Positions 1 to 11,499 of a DNA stretch of 64,000 bases are shown here, piece by piece. The DNA is from Copromyces sp. CBS 386.78 (Eukaryota; Ascomycota; Sordariomycetes; Sordariales; Sordariaceae). The stretch spans positions 124,001 to 188,000 of the forward strand of contig MU839154.1 in assembly GCA_030685235.1 (NCBI GenBank). Reading direction: 5' to 3'. The translations under genes were made by a program, and so were the position numbers. The number at the start of each line of letters is the position of its first letter. Position 1 is the first letter of the stretch. Below the pieces are notes generated by a model. The model made no database searches and was not told where the DNA came from. It was given only the letters and a program-made list of their open reading frames with translations.

Positions 1-1313
1 AAGATATTGTGATGGCGGGGGGGGGGAGAGGGGAGATTCTTTGGGCGTGCCGGCGAACGAAGGGCAACGGAGGGTTGAAAAGAGGGTTAAATATAATGTA
101 ACGGGTTTGTAAAAGTAAGGTATAGCGAGTAGTCGTATAAGGTTAAAATACTATATTTGATAAAGAGAGTAAGAGAGAAGACTACGTAGAAGGCGCAATC
201 TAGAAAGGGTTTTGTACACTGTGGCGCCAAGGCCGGGGCATCCGAACTAGAGCCCTCGTAGGCGATCCATGACCTGGCATCAGCCAGGTTACAGACCCTT
301 GGGCGCTAGCCCCATAACATAAGTGGCCGCCACTTACTTCAAATCTTCGATCTAACTAATAAGAAAGCTAGAATCTTCGAAATCCTTAACTGTAGTTTTT
401 AACGTACTACGTCTTAAAATCGAGCCGTAGTGCGTTAAAAACTGCGGTTAAGCTTGGCATGCCTTAACGCTGCCTTAATGTTGCATGAGTGCAGCTGCGG
501 ACCCTGCACGTTAATACATTTATTTCCTAAAATCCCTAACGCAGACCCGAACAGGCTTTAAGTTTTCATGACTCCGTAGCTGGACCAGGACACTCACCAA
601 CAATTCATCAACAGACGCTCCATACGTACCAACCCATGTGCGCACCAATCGCTACGTCAGTTTTCCATTTCTCGGATGTTTGAACCATTGTTTATCGTTG
701 GAAATCTCGTTTCCATAATTGAGTTGGCGCCTGTCGTGATCATGGATGATTTTTGGCGATCGAGGACCGGCAAGTGAGGACAGATGCGCGGCTAGACCTC
801 TACCGTAATCACACAAAGACACTCTCCTTCATGTTGCACCAACATATCTCTGCCGCGCATGTTGAAGTTGTTGGTGACCGGGCAACAAACGATGGGCGGA
901 AGATAAAGGGCATTCTTATGTTGGTTTCAAGCGCGGCCATGACCGTCCAAAACCAAGCGCGCGGTTGCGAAAGAAAAGGCCTATGACGTTCTGTTGTGTT
1001 TCTCGGAATACGGTGCAATTTATGTGAGTATTTGTGGGAATGTCCGCATTGAGATGTAGAAGGACGACATGCCAAGGGCGCCATAACGGAAGGTTGGCGA
1101 GAATCTAGTGGAAAGGTTAACCCCCTATCTTAAAAACAATTAATCTGCAGTAGATATGTTAGTGCATCATCTCATTCCCAAGCCTCTCTTCCCATGGCAG
1201 ACATTCCTCACTCCCCCCTTTCACGTGACAAAAAAGAAATGATTAAAGCAGGAGTCCATGACAAAACACAGCGCATACAGTAGGTGTGACCGTGTGCTCA
1301 AGTATGGCCTTTA
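1..1313. other. Left-edge non-coding stretch
   Basis: No reading frame here looks like a gene. The first 180 bases hold a G-run and an A/T-rich, purine-biased segment. Bases 385-452 form an imperfect hairpin listed separately. Around 455-480 there are two near copies of a CCTTAA-containing motif. The rest (560-1313) shows nothing I can interpret; the short open frames on both strands lack plausible protein character. Confidence 0.5.
385..452. repeat. 27-bp inverted repeat with transition-only mismatches
   Basis: Arms at 385-411 and 426-452 are reverse complements over 27 bp with 3 mismatches, separated by 14 bases. All three mismatches are C/T (G/A) transitions, and two of them lie in a CpA-to-TpA context. 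That pattern is the expected mark of repeat-induced point mutation in Sordariales, but three sites are too few to prove it. The hairpin may be a remnant of a larger repeat. Confidence 0.6.
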
Positions 1314-1442
1314 TTATCCCCATACGTATTTCACATTCTCTTCCAGCGCTTCTGCGACCGACACTCCTCGTGACCCTGCACCTGCTATCGAAGTCGCTCC
1401 TTCCTTCATGCCATCCTTGGCACCCAATTCCCCATCACCTGC

Positions 1443-2144
1443 CTACCACTTCAAAAGCCTCTCCAGACCATCCAAGAATCGAGAAGCCCGGCTTCTCCTC
1501 CTCCCACCTCCATGGTCAGAAGACCGATCCCGACGCCCCCTCCCATACTCCTCTTCCCTTCTCCTTCTTTCCCGTGAAACGTCTCTCCTATTCCTTGCCG
1601 CTTGCCTTTCCCTCGCCCTTTCCTGCTCGATCTCCTTCTCTATTTCCCTAGTCATCGGTCTGTTCCCACGATAATAATCATGATGAGATCTGATGTTGTC
1701 GTTTGTCGCGGTTCTTGACCCTTGGCTTCGATATGTTCTCGAAGAAGTCGGGGCTGGCGAAGGTGATGGTTGTCTTCTTCTCTGGCTATAACCTGAAGGG
1801 CCGTAACGATCGAAATCGTGTTTCAGTGGTTGAGAGCGGATGGGGCGATATCTACTCGTCTCCGTATTCCTTTCGGGGGAGCGGCGTCGGGTTTCTTGCC
1901 GTGGGCGGTAGAGATCAGGTTGTTCGGTCCAGGGGGCGGGGCGTTCTTGCCTGGAATGTGTATGTCAGGTTAGCCGTCAATTGGGGATGCGGATAAATCT
2001 GGAGGAAGACATTAAGGCGCACCCTCCTTGTACGCTGCTGAAAGGCCTCCGAGCCTGGCGAAGCATGTCTTGGTCTGGGTTGGGCCAGGGAGGATCAAAT
2101 TCGCCCCAGTACGGGTCGGGGGATGGGTGTCTGCGTGAACCCAT
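1443..2144 (-). CDS. Arg/Ser-rich hypothetical protein (2 exons)
   Basis: I do not recognise a family. The model is complement(1443..1950, 2023..2144), 209 aa. Exon 1 starts MGSRRHPSPDPYWG, is rich in Pro and Trp, and ends in phase 2 at a GTGCGC donor. The 72-nt intron has a GGCTAAC branch point and a TTCCAG acceptor. Exon 2 is a long frame with no ATG of its own near its start, which is why it is easy to miss. It is dense in Arg, Ser, Gln and Tyr, then carries a highly charged helical stretch (about residues 140-175, many Arg/Glu) and an RRRSRASR motif, ending FLDGLERLLKW. Such composition suggests an intrinsically disordered, possibly RNA-associated protein; this is inference. The frame stays open for 42 further codons beyond the TAG stop (to 1314). 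The start is chosen as the first ATG in the spliced frame. Confidence 0.6.
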
Positions 2145-2262
2145 GATTGAGATGGTGTTGTGCTCGAGAGATCGTCAAATATGGCGTGAATGGGTGCTGT
2201 ACTATTGGCAATCTTCGCTGCGCCGGTTTCTATAAATGCCCATGCCGTGGGGAGTTCCTGGA

Positions 2263-2760
2263 TCATAAATACTGATTCCTTGGCCAAACCAAGGATCCCT
2301 TCAGACAGTTGGTCATTGGGCGAGTGACGAAAATGGTTATCCATTGCTTCCTCTGCAAAATTCGGGCCCCATGAGTCGTTTGTAGTCCGGTAAACCTCAC
2401 GGTCCTCATGACCTCTTTCTTCATCCACTCATTTGTCATGTCTCGTGAAGAAGAGATACAAGAAGCCAACCTGCATGCATTCCTCTGATTTCACTAATCA
2501 GTATATGGCGACGGGAGAATGACGAGGATGTCTATCCATTGCTCATTCTGCTGAAGTCGGGCCTCCTGAGTCGTTTGTAGTCCGGCAACCTTCATCGTCC
2601 TCCCGACCCGTTTCTTCATCCAGTCATCCACTGTGTCTCGTGAAGGAGAGACCGGGGGAGCCATCGTGTAAGCTTTCCTTTGGTCTTGATAACTCAATAT
2701 ACGATAAATGACATTGTCGAACCCGTTATGGAGGCAGCAACCGCTCCATGAATCCCATTG
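2263..2760 (-). pseudogene. Decayed coding relic with internal duplication
   Basis: The minus strand carries two related peptide blocks in one frame: one around 2640-2500 with a WMKKRVGRT...GLQTT core and one around 2455-2330 with WMKKEVMRT...GLQTT. Stops (TAG, TGA) lie between them. Upstream, near 2790-2700 in another frame, is a small hydrophobic segment with MGITGLVNGIHGAV. No continuous gene can be built, so I call it a relic rather than a gene. The original function is unknown. Confidence 0.4.
2338..2645. repeat. Pair of 113-bp direct repeats
   Basis: Copies at 2338-2450 and 2533-2645 align over 113 bp without gaps, with about 24 differences by eye (roughly 79% identity). Offset is 195 bp. 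Both encode a similar WMKK...GLQTT...QW peptide on the minus strand in the same frame, so the duplication was probably coding when it arose. Confidence 0.75.
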
Positions 2761-2981
2761 ACAAGACCGGTGATGCCCATTGCAAAAAAGCTCAACAATT
2801 CACCGCGACTTCCCTTCACGCGCCGCCCTCAAGGTTTCTTGAGAGGTCATTGGGTATAAAGAACCCCTCGGTCTCCAAACCCTCCCCCTCAAAAAATCCT
2901 TCCAAAACAGACCTCATCGGCCAGACGTACAGAAAAGCAAAATTCTCACAAACAAGAACGAACATCGCACGTCAAGTCAAA

Positions 2982-3848
2982 ATGTCCCACCGTTACCGCC
3001 CCTCCAGGCGCCAAGGATCCGGCCACGATGACCCCCGTTCAAGACGTGAGTCTCACAAGATCCCCATCCCCTAAATCCCATCCTATCACTCATTAGCCTT
3101 ACTAACGCCCCACGATCCAGAGCCATCCCACCACGACGGCCCCAATCGAGCCTCTCAGTCAGGCGGTGGCAGCCGTTACGGCGGCAGTGATAGCAGGGCC
3201 CGCTCCTTCCCAGCAGACGAGTACCTAGCCTACAGCTCCGACGACGACGACGACGACTACTACCGCAGAAGCTCCTCCGGAAGAGCCCGTGGCGGCAGCA
3301 GCAGCGGTCATCGTAGCCAAGGCCATCACCAAGAAAGTAGCCGCGGCTATGGAGGCTACAGCTCCGACGACGACTACGAAGCTGACTCCCAACGCGGCTA
3401 CAGCCGTGGTGGACCTTCTCAGTCCCGCGCTCCTAGGGATGATGGTCGTCATGGTTACGGTGATCCTTCCTCTTCATCTTCCCACCGCGACCAAGGCCGA
3501 GGCGAGGAGCGCTACTACGCTCCCGGTGGCTCAAGCAGCTCTAGCCGCCACCACGATGACCGTGGCCATGGTTCAGAACCGGGTCCCTCTTCCTCCTCAC
3601 GTCATCACGGGGACGACATGCGCGGAGGAGAGCCGAGAGCTTCGGAGCGCGACAGTCGCCGCGAGATACCCTTTCGCTACGTGAGCCCGTTTGGTGTGAG
3701 TTTCGACGGGTCGAGGGAGCGTGGTGGTGGTGGTAGGGGTGATCCTTTTGATGAATTTCTGTCACCCTCTGGTCATCGGCGCTCGAGTGGACGGGATGGT
3801 GGATTTTTTTCTGATGGAGACTCGGATTGGAGTGATGGGTTTTGGTGA
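2982..3848 (+). CDS. Gly/Ser/Asp/Tyr-rich disordered protein (2 exons)
   Basis: No family recognised. The model is join(2982..3045, 3121..3848), 263 aa. The 75-nt intron has a GTGAGT donor, an ACTAACG branch point and an ATCCAG acceptor, and the frame continues cleanly (phase 1). The protein begins MSHRYRPSRRQGSG and is almost entirely low complexity: runs of Asp (six in a row near residue 60), repeated YSSDDD elements, His/Gly/Ser-rich tracts, and a C-terminal half with REIPFRYVSPFGVSF followed by Gly-rich and Asp/Ser tracts ending SDWSDGFW. There is no signal peptide or membrane segment. The upstream region has a C/A-rich leader typical of fungal 5' UTRs. It may be a phase-separating or stress-related protein, but that is a guess from composition. 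Small gaps of about 200 bp separate it from the convergent golgin gene. Confidence 0.7.
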
Positions 3849-4138
3849 GGAGATGGGGAGGAGAAGCTCTTGAGGTGGTGTGAGGTGGTGTGTGTGGCAT
3901 GGCTAGGGTTATTGGCTCTAGTTAAGGATGGGAACGAGGACGGGCAGATGGAATGAAGGGAATGCAAAGGAAGCATGGAGGAATTGACAGCAGAGGGGAC
4001 ACAGGATAACAACGAATGGAATAATGACTGGGATTAAGGTTCTTTGTGATACAGTTCGTCCAAAAGAGCATCCATTGCTGCTCCATATAATATTATCCAG
4101 TGACACTACTAATTACTATTGAATGGTCTTACCATCGA

Positions 4139-7100
4139 CTATTTGATGGTGATATGCTGTACCGCGGTAAGCCACTTTTGCTCGTCCGTCCTGTGAGAAC
4201 AAGTTAATATCATCAGAACCGTAGATCGACATAAAACGGGAAGCAACTTACTTGTCAAAATTCAACAACTTGCCCAATACCGGCACCAGCTGTGCTCGTA
4301 GCTTGTTATCCTTCTGCTCCAAGAATTGCAGCAGAATGGTCTTCAGGTACATAGCATCGGGCGTAGCATTTGCCGACCCGATCGAGTTTGACCTCGCCGA
4401 GTCTACAGAGCCCCTGCTTCCGCTACCAGCCAGACTAGACGTGCTAGCCAGCTTGGTTTGTACCGTCTTCAGCTCCTTCTGCACCTTGTCGTATCTAAGG
4501 CGGTAATCATCCACGGCTCTTCTGAGCTCGGCGTTCTTCTTCTCCGTTTCCCGGACGAGGAGTTCGCTAGCGTCGAGGGTACTCCTAAGGTTCGACACCG
4601 TTTGCCGCATCTCCTCGACTTCAGCATTGGATCTCTCTTCAACGCTCTCCAGTTCATCCCTGCGCTTCTTCCACTCTTTCTCCCTGTGCTCGAGCTCGTC
4701 CTTCTCGCTTGCCAAGCCCTTGACCTCTCTCTCAAGATCACGTACCTTTTGCTTGAGCTCCTCTGTCTCTCGAGATTTGCGGCGAGCGAGCGCGCTGGTC
4801 TCCTCCTCGATGCGGTCCCTCTCTTCCACCGCGGCCTCCATCTTGGCGCGCATGTCACGGACCTTGCTGTCCGCACGCTCATCCACATCCTGGAGAAGAC
4901 GGCGCATCGTTTCGGCCTCGCGGGTACGCTCGCTGAGCATCTTCCTCGTCTCGGCGAGTTCCTCATCCAAGCTCTCGCATTGGCCCTGTGCCTCCTTCAA
5001 CTGGATGCTCAACTCGGCTGTCTGGTCGCGCATGCTGCCGAGCAGGTTCTGGGCACTTGTGTATTGGCTGCTCTTGAGTTGGACTTCCTCCCGCATCATA
5101 TCACCCTCCTTTCTGAGACGGTTAACCTCTTCCTCCAGCTCGCGGATCCGCGGGCGCAGCTTGTTAGCTTCCTCTTGCACGCGCTGCAGTTCCCGAGCGG
5201 TCTTCTCTTCCCGAGCGGCAATCTCAATCTTCTCTGCCTCAGACCTGCGAAGGTCACGACCAAGAACCCGCTTCTCATCCTCGAGCTTGAGGCGCGCGTT
5301 TGTCTCTTGACCAACCTTGTCGTGGAGAGCCTTTATTTCGCCATCACGGTCAGCGGCGAGACGCTGGGAACGGACGAGATCAGCCTTTAGGTCTTTCTCG
5401 CGCTTCTCAAGGTTGCGAAGGTCCGCGTTCCGGGCAGCAAGTTCCTCGCGCACTGTCTTGAGGGTGGCCGCCTCCTGCCGAAGCGACTTGAGCTCGGGTT
5501 GAGCCTTCTGCAGAACCTCGCGGAGGTCAGTGAGATCCTTGTACCTGCTTTGGGCAAGCTGCTGTGCGGCGGCAAGGTCGGACTGGAGAGTCTGCGATTT
5601 TTGCTTGAGATCGTCGAACTCTTGACGGAGGGATTCGTGCTCCGACTGGAGCTTGGTATTGGTCTGAGCGGCTGAAGCGGCTGCCTCCACCTCCTTCTCA
5701 AGCTCATCGATCCTGGCCTTAAGCTCCTTCTTCTCCTGCTCCAGTTCCTTCAAACGCTGCTTGGTCCCGACATGCTCGAAGCCGATCTCCTTGAGACTGT
5801 CTTGCAAGTTCTCAATCTCTTCACGAAGGTCCTCTTCGGTCTTGCGTTGCTTGGCAAGACGCTCAATGCGCTGGTCCTTGTCAGCAAGCTCTTCCTTCAA
5901 GCGGGCGTGCTCGGCTTGGAGCTCCGCCGTGAGCTCTGCCGTGGCAGTGGTTTCAGTGGATTCCGCGGGTACTTGATCCTCAGTGCCGGAAGGCTCAGAA
6001 GCAGTAGCGGCTGGTGTCGCTGAAGCACCGCCCTTCTTCTTCTTTTTGTTGTTCTTCTTCTTGTTTCCGGGTGTGGGTTGCGTAGGGGTAGAAGGCGTAG
6101 GGGGTGCGGTAGTGACAGCGGCAGCAGGGGCGGCAGAGGGCGCAGGGGTGGACTTGATCTTTTTCTCCAACTCGTCGATCTTGGCCTTGTCTTCAGCCTT
6201 AGCCTTCTTGAGGGTCTCAATCTCAGATGTCAAGCCCTCAATCTTGGCGTCTAGAGTGGATTTGGCTTCAGTAATCTTCATAAGTTCAGACTGAAGCTCT
6301 TCGTTCTTGGCTTCCGAAGCAGCAAGCTTGGCAGCCTTCTCCTTGAGTCCCGTCGCGGTTTCTTCCTTCTCTTTCTGCAACTGGGTCTCAACCTCTTCCA
6401 GTTGTGACTGCGTCTTTGTCAGACGCTCTGTCAACGACTCAATCTCGGTATTCCTGGCTTCAAGTTGCGTTTCAATGGAAGCCTTGACTGCGGCAGCATC
6501 TCTTGCCTCGCTGAGTTCGCTACTAGCCTTTTCAAGACTCTCAACGAGCTCGGCGCTGTGATCCTTGGCCGTCTCCAGGTCTTCCTTCAATGTCTTGACC
6601 TCGGTCTGCAACTTTTCGACTTCCTCGTTCTTGGTCTTTAGTTCAGCTTGTAGCTCCTGAATTTCCTTGTTATCGTTGTCCTTGACTTCGGGTGCCTCCT
6701 GCTCGTCGTTGGTCTTCTCATCCGGAGTCTTCTCGGCGGTAGGTTCTGCATCCTTGGCATCCTTGGCATCCTTGGCTGCGGCAGCTTCGGCTTGCGCAGC
6801 CTTGAGAGCAGCAATCTCCTCCCTCAGCGCAGCAGCCTCTTTGTCGGCTTCCTCTGCCTTCTTCTTGTAGCTGTCTTTCTCGCCGGATACACGCTTGAGC
6901 TCATCCATAACCATGTCGCCCTTGAGGTTCAGCTGATTTAGGTACTCGATCAAAGCTTCGGGGTCCTTGATCGAAGTCAAGGGGGTATTCTCTCTGAGTG
7001 CCTTTTCGAACGGTTCGATGGAAGTCGCACGGCCGTGGGCAATCCGGTAAGATCGTAGAAGCTCTGTCATGCTTGTTAGCGCACACGCCCTGCACTTGTG

Positions 7101-7657
7101 CTGCAGTCCCCAAAGGAGCACGGACCTGGGTATGTCTTTTCCAACTTGTCCAACTTTCTCAACCTTACGCGGATCTCCGGCGAGAGCTCAGCGGTAGTAG
7201 AAGGCATGAGTGGTGCCGATTGTGATGTCTGCCCTGCGGCAGACTTGACGCTTGACCTGTCTCCATTCTGTAGCGGATCGGTGCCTTCTTTGACGGGTTC
7301 TGTATTCCTAGCCGGCGTTTCGAGATCTTTGGCCTTTCCTTCCTTATCCGTCGAGACAGGTGTGCTAACACGGGACGGGGTGTTGGTTTCGTCTGTATCA
7401 TCGATTACGAAGGCGGCCTCGAAGACGGCAGGGTCGGAAGTGGCGGCGGTTCCATCAGCGGACATATCTTGGCTTGGATTCTGGGAAGGTCGAGGTCTCC
7501 TGGTCCCAGCAGTACTCGGGGTCCGCGATAACGAGCTCGAGTTTCGTACGTGAGAACTGCCGGGGGCACCGCCTTCGAGGACTGCTTTCGCCCGAGCCTG
7601 TTCTTCCGCAATGGTGCGGTCAATGGCACCCTTGATTCTCTGTGAAAACCACGACAT
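4139..7657 (-). CDS. imh1: GRIP-domain golgin, Imh1-like
   Basis: Golgins of this class bind Arl1-GTP on trans-Golgi membranes through a C-terminal GRIP domain and tether vesicles through a long coiled coil. The model is complement(4139..4190, 4252..7063, 7126..7657), 1131 aa. The first intron (62 nt) has a GCTAAC branch and ends in GACAG; it is needed to join KLEKTYP to ELLRSYRIAHGR, a conserved block (residues about 165-235). The last intron (61 nt, GTAAGT) splits the GRIP domain: exon 2 gives AMYLKTILLQFLEQKDNK and exon 3 completes FDKTDEQKW. Residues about 240-1040 are coiled coil, interrupted near 490-545 by a Pro/Ala/Lys-rich linker. The N-terminus MSWFSQRIKGAIDRTIAEEQ fits other fungal members. 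Without the short exon 3 the protein would end inside GRIP. It diverges from the lunapark gene across a 1.7 kb spacer. Confidence 0.93.
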
Positions 7658-9391
7658 GGTTAGAGCCTGTCTATGTCATACCTCCAATGGTCATCAAGAA
7701 GGGAGGTGGCATGCGTACCTGCAACATGGTGTCGTTATTATATCCAAGGGCGCAAGCCACGGGCTAGGCGCAGCTGCCGTGTGTATCGTTTCGCGTTATG
7801 TTTGAAGCCGGAAGTGCAGCAGAGTTGGGGAACGGACAGGAATTCTGTTAGCCTCCCCAACGGGTAGGATGGGTGGAAGACTTCAGGAGCTGCCAATGCA
7901 AGGCGCGAACGCGGCAAGTTAAATGTACAGTGAAGACACAGGTTAGAGGTACCTAAAGGCAATCTGTTTGGGTATTAAGGTGCGCCAGAGAACATTGGGC
8001 TACAGCTCAGTGTGCAACATCAACTAAAAGTAAGATGGTAAGGGGACAAGTATGGTAACAATGTGCTCTCAGGTCGAAATGTTAGTACCTGGATTGTATC
8101 ATGATGTTCCGAAACAAAGTCGAAGTCGATAGATTTGTTTCAAAAACAAGAAGAGGTCGAAATGGACTTTGGGCATGGCCTGTTAACCCCGGTTAGCGAT
8201 TGCCAAGCCGTCCCTCCCCTCCTGTCAGGGGCAGCTCAAGCAGCGCGGCAGGCAAGCATGTCGGGCAAGTCCATCTTGGGAGAAAGAGCTCGGGCCATTC
8301 AAGTACGTACAAACTCTTGGCAGCTGGGTCAGCTTCATTTCACAGCCGGACTGTTGCGGATCAAGATCGGAACAACGGGGGTTTTGCCTTTCTGGAATCC
8401 AAAGATAGGATTGAAGATCCACCGGAGATCGCAACGGGCCAAGTTGCAATGACTTGCATCTAATGAGCCTCACATCGGATATGGTGAGATAGCATTATTC
8501 GACGACTACGACGACGACGACGACGACAACGACACTAGTTGTTGGGTTTCCGACTGTTTTCACAAATTACCATCCTTCTTACTAGCAATGAAAAGGCTTT
8601 TGGGGACTTGCATCTTGTTGAAAGTTGAAGAGGGACTGCACGTGCCACCCAGCGTCTCCAACTTGTTCATCATCTTTGGATGAAGGTCACTGGCCCGAGG
8701 AACATAGACCTCCATCAGGATCCCATACACCTATACAAACCAAAGAGGCAGCAACTTGTGCTTACTTCCTCTCTCGAGAGCCCAACATCAACCATATGAT
8801 TCCGAGTTTCACGATTTGTGCCTAAAGTCAGCGCTGCCGAGTACCGAGCGTTTCAGGAAGTCGCAGTACAACAAGTACGCACTCCACTAACAGAATACGA
8901 CAGCCCAAGCAGTGATCGCTACGTATCTAGCCAACACTAGGTACCCGCTGTAAGTCACGTCACCGTGCACACGTAGCTCTGGCCAAGTCTTTCATCTCCA
9001 GCTGTCCATGTCGCTGCCGTCCTGGTCCACCATCATCTTTATATGACGGCAGCTCTGGGACGTTGCCATTCATCAGGCCACCGAGGCCATATTCAAAACC
9101 ACATCTTCCATTCTCGACCCTCTTTTTCGTCCCTTTGATTTCCACTATCTTTGCCCTTCGCCATCCCAGGCCAATCTTCATTCGGGGAGCTACCCGTAAT
9201 TACAACTGCAGCAACCTCCGAGCCACAGTCAAACAACCCTACAAGCGATCCTTTCTCTGCGACAGATCCGAACCCTTCTTTATCTTGACCTCACCTCGTC
9301 CCCCTTCCTAGAAACACACGGAATCCCCGCGACAACAGACGGCAACCTGAATAGTTTGCCAAAAAGCAACCTCCCCCAGAAACCAAGCAAC
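7658..9391. other. Divergent promoter region between golgin and lunapark
   Basis: This 1.7 kb spacer separates two divergent secretory-pathway genes. I see no credible gene. It contains a (GAC)n tract near 8501-8535. Pyrimidine-rich leader sequence from about 9060 onward probably belongs to the lunapark 5' UTR. Confidence 0.5.
8501..8535. repeat. (GAC)n trinucleotide repeat
   Basis: An imperfect GAC/CGA tandem tract of about 11 units (one TAC and one AAC interruption), in non-coding DNA. Confidence 0.85.
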
Positions 9392-10635
9392 ATGGTCTCC
9401 CTATGGCCATGGAAGGTATGCGCTCGACTTACTCAGGCTGCGAGGAGGCAAGACCCAGCTGACACCAACGTCAACAGAAGGAGGACTCCTCTCCGGCTTC
9501 GTTCGAAAAGGCCCTTTCGGCGCTCTCAGGAAGAATCACAGTCACGCAGACAAGACTCGATAATGCCCGATCGACCGCGCGGCGAGTAAAGGTCCTTGCG
9601 ACCCTCTATCTCGGCTTCGCCTACCTCGTCTACGCCATCGTGGCGCTTCTCGTCATCGGCTCGCAAAACATGGGTCCACAGGAATGGACAGGAATGGCCG
9701 GCGGTCCCGTCCTCATCTACCTCGTTCGCACTCTCTCGACCATGTTCTTCGATTACCGGATCAACGGCCTCAATGCGAAACTTGAGTTCCTTCAAACCGA
9801 GCGAGCCAAGACCATTCAGAAACTCAAGGAAGCGACCCGGTACGACACCACCCTCGAATTGCTCGAAAAGTACGGCGGACCGGAGAACAAGCTCAGGAGG
9901 CGTGCCAGTAAGAAGGGCGGCGATGACGATAACGACGAGGATAGTGCGCAAAGGTCCAAGAAGTCTCAGGGCAGACATGCAAACCGCACCCACATCCCGC
10001 CGCCTCCCACTGCCAACATCCAGCGCCCTCCTCGCCCTGGCGCCGTCGGCCCCAACATGCCTCAACCCGGTGCTTCTCGTGGCCAGCAACTAGCTCCCTC
10101 CCCCATGCCTCCCTATGGCCCGGAGCCGTCCGCCGAGTTCGCCCCCAACGCTTTCGATGTCAACCCTCGCGCCTCTCCCTCTCACCCGCACGTCCAATAC
10201 CCACCCGCCGCGGCTGCCATGGCGGCGCCCACGGAATCGCACTGGTACGACCGCATTCTCGACACGCTCATCGGTGAAGACGAGACCGCGGCCAAGAACA
10301 GGATCGTCCTCATCTGCAAGAAGTGCCGGCTGGTCAACGGACAGGCCCCTCCCGGGACGAAGAGCTTGTCTGAGATCGGCATGTGGAAGTGCATGTCGTG
10401 CGGGGCTGCCAACGGCGAGATGGACGAGGGAAGGAGGATCGTGAGGGAGGTGATTGGTGGTGGTAGGAGCGAAGAATCTTCTGTCCACTCCCACTCCGGT
10501 GACGATGCGACTAGCTTGGGCAGTTTCGGGGAGGAATTTGCTGATGAGGAGTTGGTGGATCGCAGCGAAGCTGCGGAGAGCGACAAGGTGCAGGCGCATC
10601 CTGAAAAGAGGCTAAAGATGGACGGCAGCAGATGA
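9392..10635 (+). CDS. lnp1: Lunapark-like ER network protein (Lnp1 homologue)
   Basis: Lunapark proteins sit at three-way junctions of the tubular endoplasmic reticulum and stabilise them together with atlastin/Sey1 and reticulons. The model is join(9392..9415, 9478..10635), 393 aa. The eight-residue first exon MVSLWPWK is joined through a 62-nt intron (GTATGC, GCTGAC, CAACAG) to KEDSSPASFEKALSALSG. Two hydrophobic segments at about residues 46-70 and 80-100 form the membrane hairpin, followed by a short coiled coil (FLQTERAKTIQKLKEATRYD). A zinc ribbon follows at about 288-320, with CKKC and, after some 25 residues, CMSC, as in the family. Between them is a Pro-rich linker and, after, an acidic tail. 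Length and order match fungal lunaparks. The start is chosen because the exon-1 peptide is family-like; exon 2's first internal Met would remove the first membrane segment. Confidence 0.92.
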
Positions 10636-11499
10636 AGGTTGTCTACAGTGTACGTAGGAGGACTGTGCGCTGCTCACTATTTCTTTGTGTCATTTCGGTT
10701 TCCGTTCATCACATCGCTGGCGGTTTAGTTGGTTGTAAGCTTGATTTTTTCGGGAGGTTTTGTGTTGGTACCGCGTTATCTGGTATTCGTTCCATAAAAG
10801 CATCTGGGGCTGGAGTCTAGCGGAGAATCGAACTGCTTTAGAGTCACCAAGGGTTCTCGGGGTTGCCTTACTTCTCTTTCTCATTCGTGAACTCAATTTG
10901 GTGATGAGCAAATTCTAGCCTGCGAGCTTTTGAAGTCAGAAAACAATGGAAACAATCTAAGCTATGGACTGTTCTGACAGGATACACGTCACATATGAGT
11001 TGGGCTGACCAAAAGAGATCTCTGGGGCACAGTCGTATTTTCTGTAAGTTCAGAAGTTTCTGGTCAAAATGGGCTTATTTGTCACGCAGCCACATCCAGC
11101 CTGTCCTTGACACATTCGCTGCCATTGAAGAGTTTCATTCATGAGGATTCTGGTTGTTGCCTCGTTCACCCTGATACCCTCAACACTAAAGGGTGGCTGG
11201 CGTGTGGAACAATGGCAATATTCACCTGTCACTTGAGACAAACGAGACGAAAATAGAGAATACGGCTTCACTAACCACATTCAAAATCTATTGAAATGGG
11301 TGACTCTTGTCGACCACTTAGATGTTTTAATATACATATCTTCTCCATCCACAGAGGCCTCGTCGGCAAGCGAGGCAGGACTTCTCCCTTCAACCTCTCT
11401 TCGATCTCTTCTCAACCTCTTCTCAACCTTTTCTTAACCTCTTACCTAAGATCTCGCACCTACGTAAACAGGGACCGATCAACAAGCAGCACCGCAACT
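10636..11499. other. Intergenic, 3' UTR and leader
   Basis: No gene seen. The last 100 bases are a CTTCTCAACC-rich pyrimidine tract, typical of a 5' UTR, ahead of the ATG at 11500. Confidence 0.5.

Noticed and set aside
4458..5390. Long plus-strand open frame of 310 codons antisense to the golgin
   Set aside because: It is the mirror of a Leu/Glu/Lys-rich coiled coil; such genes commonly give long antisense frames. No protein motif is present.
8135..8463. Two overlapping plus-strand frames of 87-105 codons in the golgin-lunapark spacer
   Set aside because: They overlap in different phases, begin in poor context and show no protein-like pattern.
10810..10870. Possible tRNA T-arm (GTTCGATTC on the minus strand)
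   Set aside because: The flanking bases do not form a T-stem, and no acceptor or anticodon arm could be folded.
11296..11499. N-terminal extension of the Ser/Thr-rich protein from an upstream in-frame ATG
   Set aside because: The sequence is a pyrimidine-rich leader with CTTCTCAACC repeats; the ATG at 11500 fits better, though the longer form cannot be excluded.
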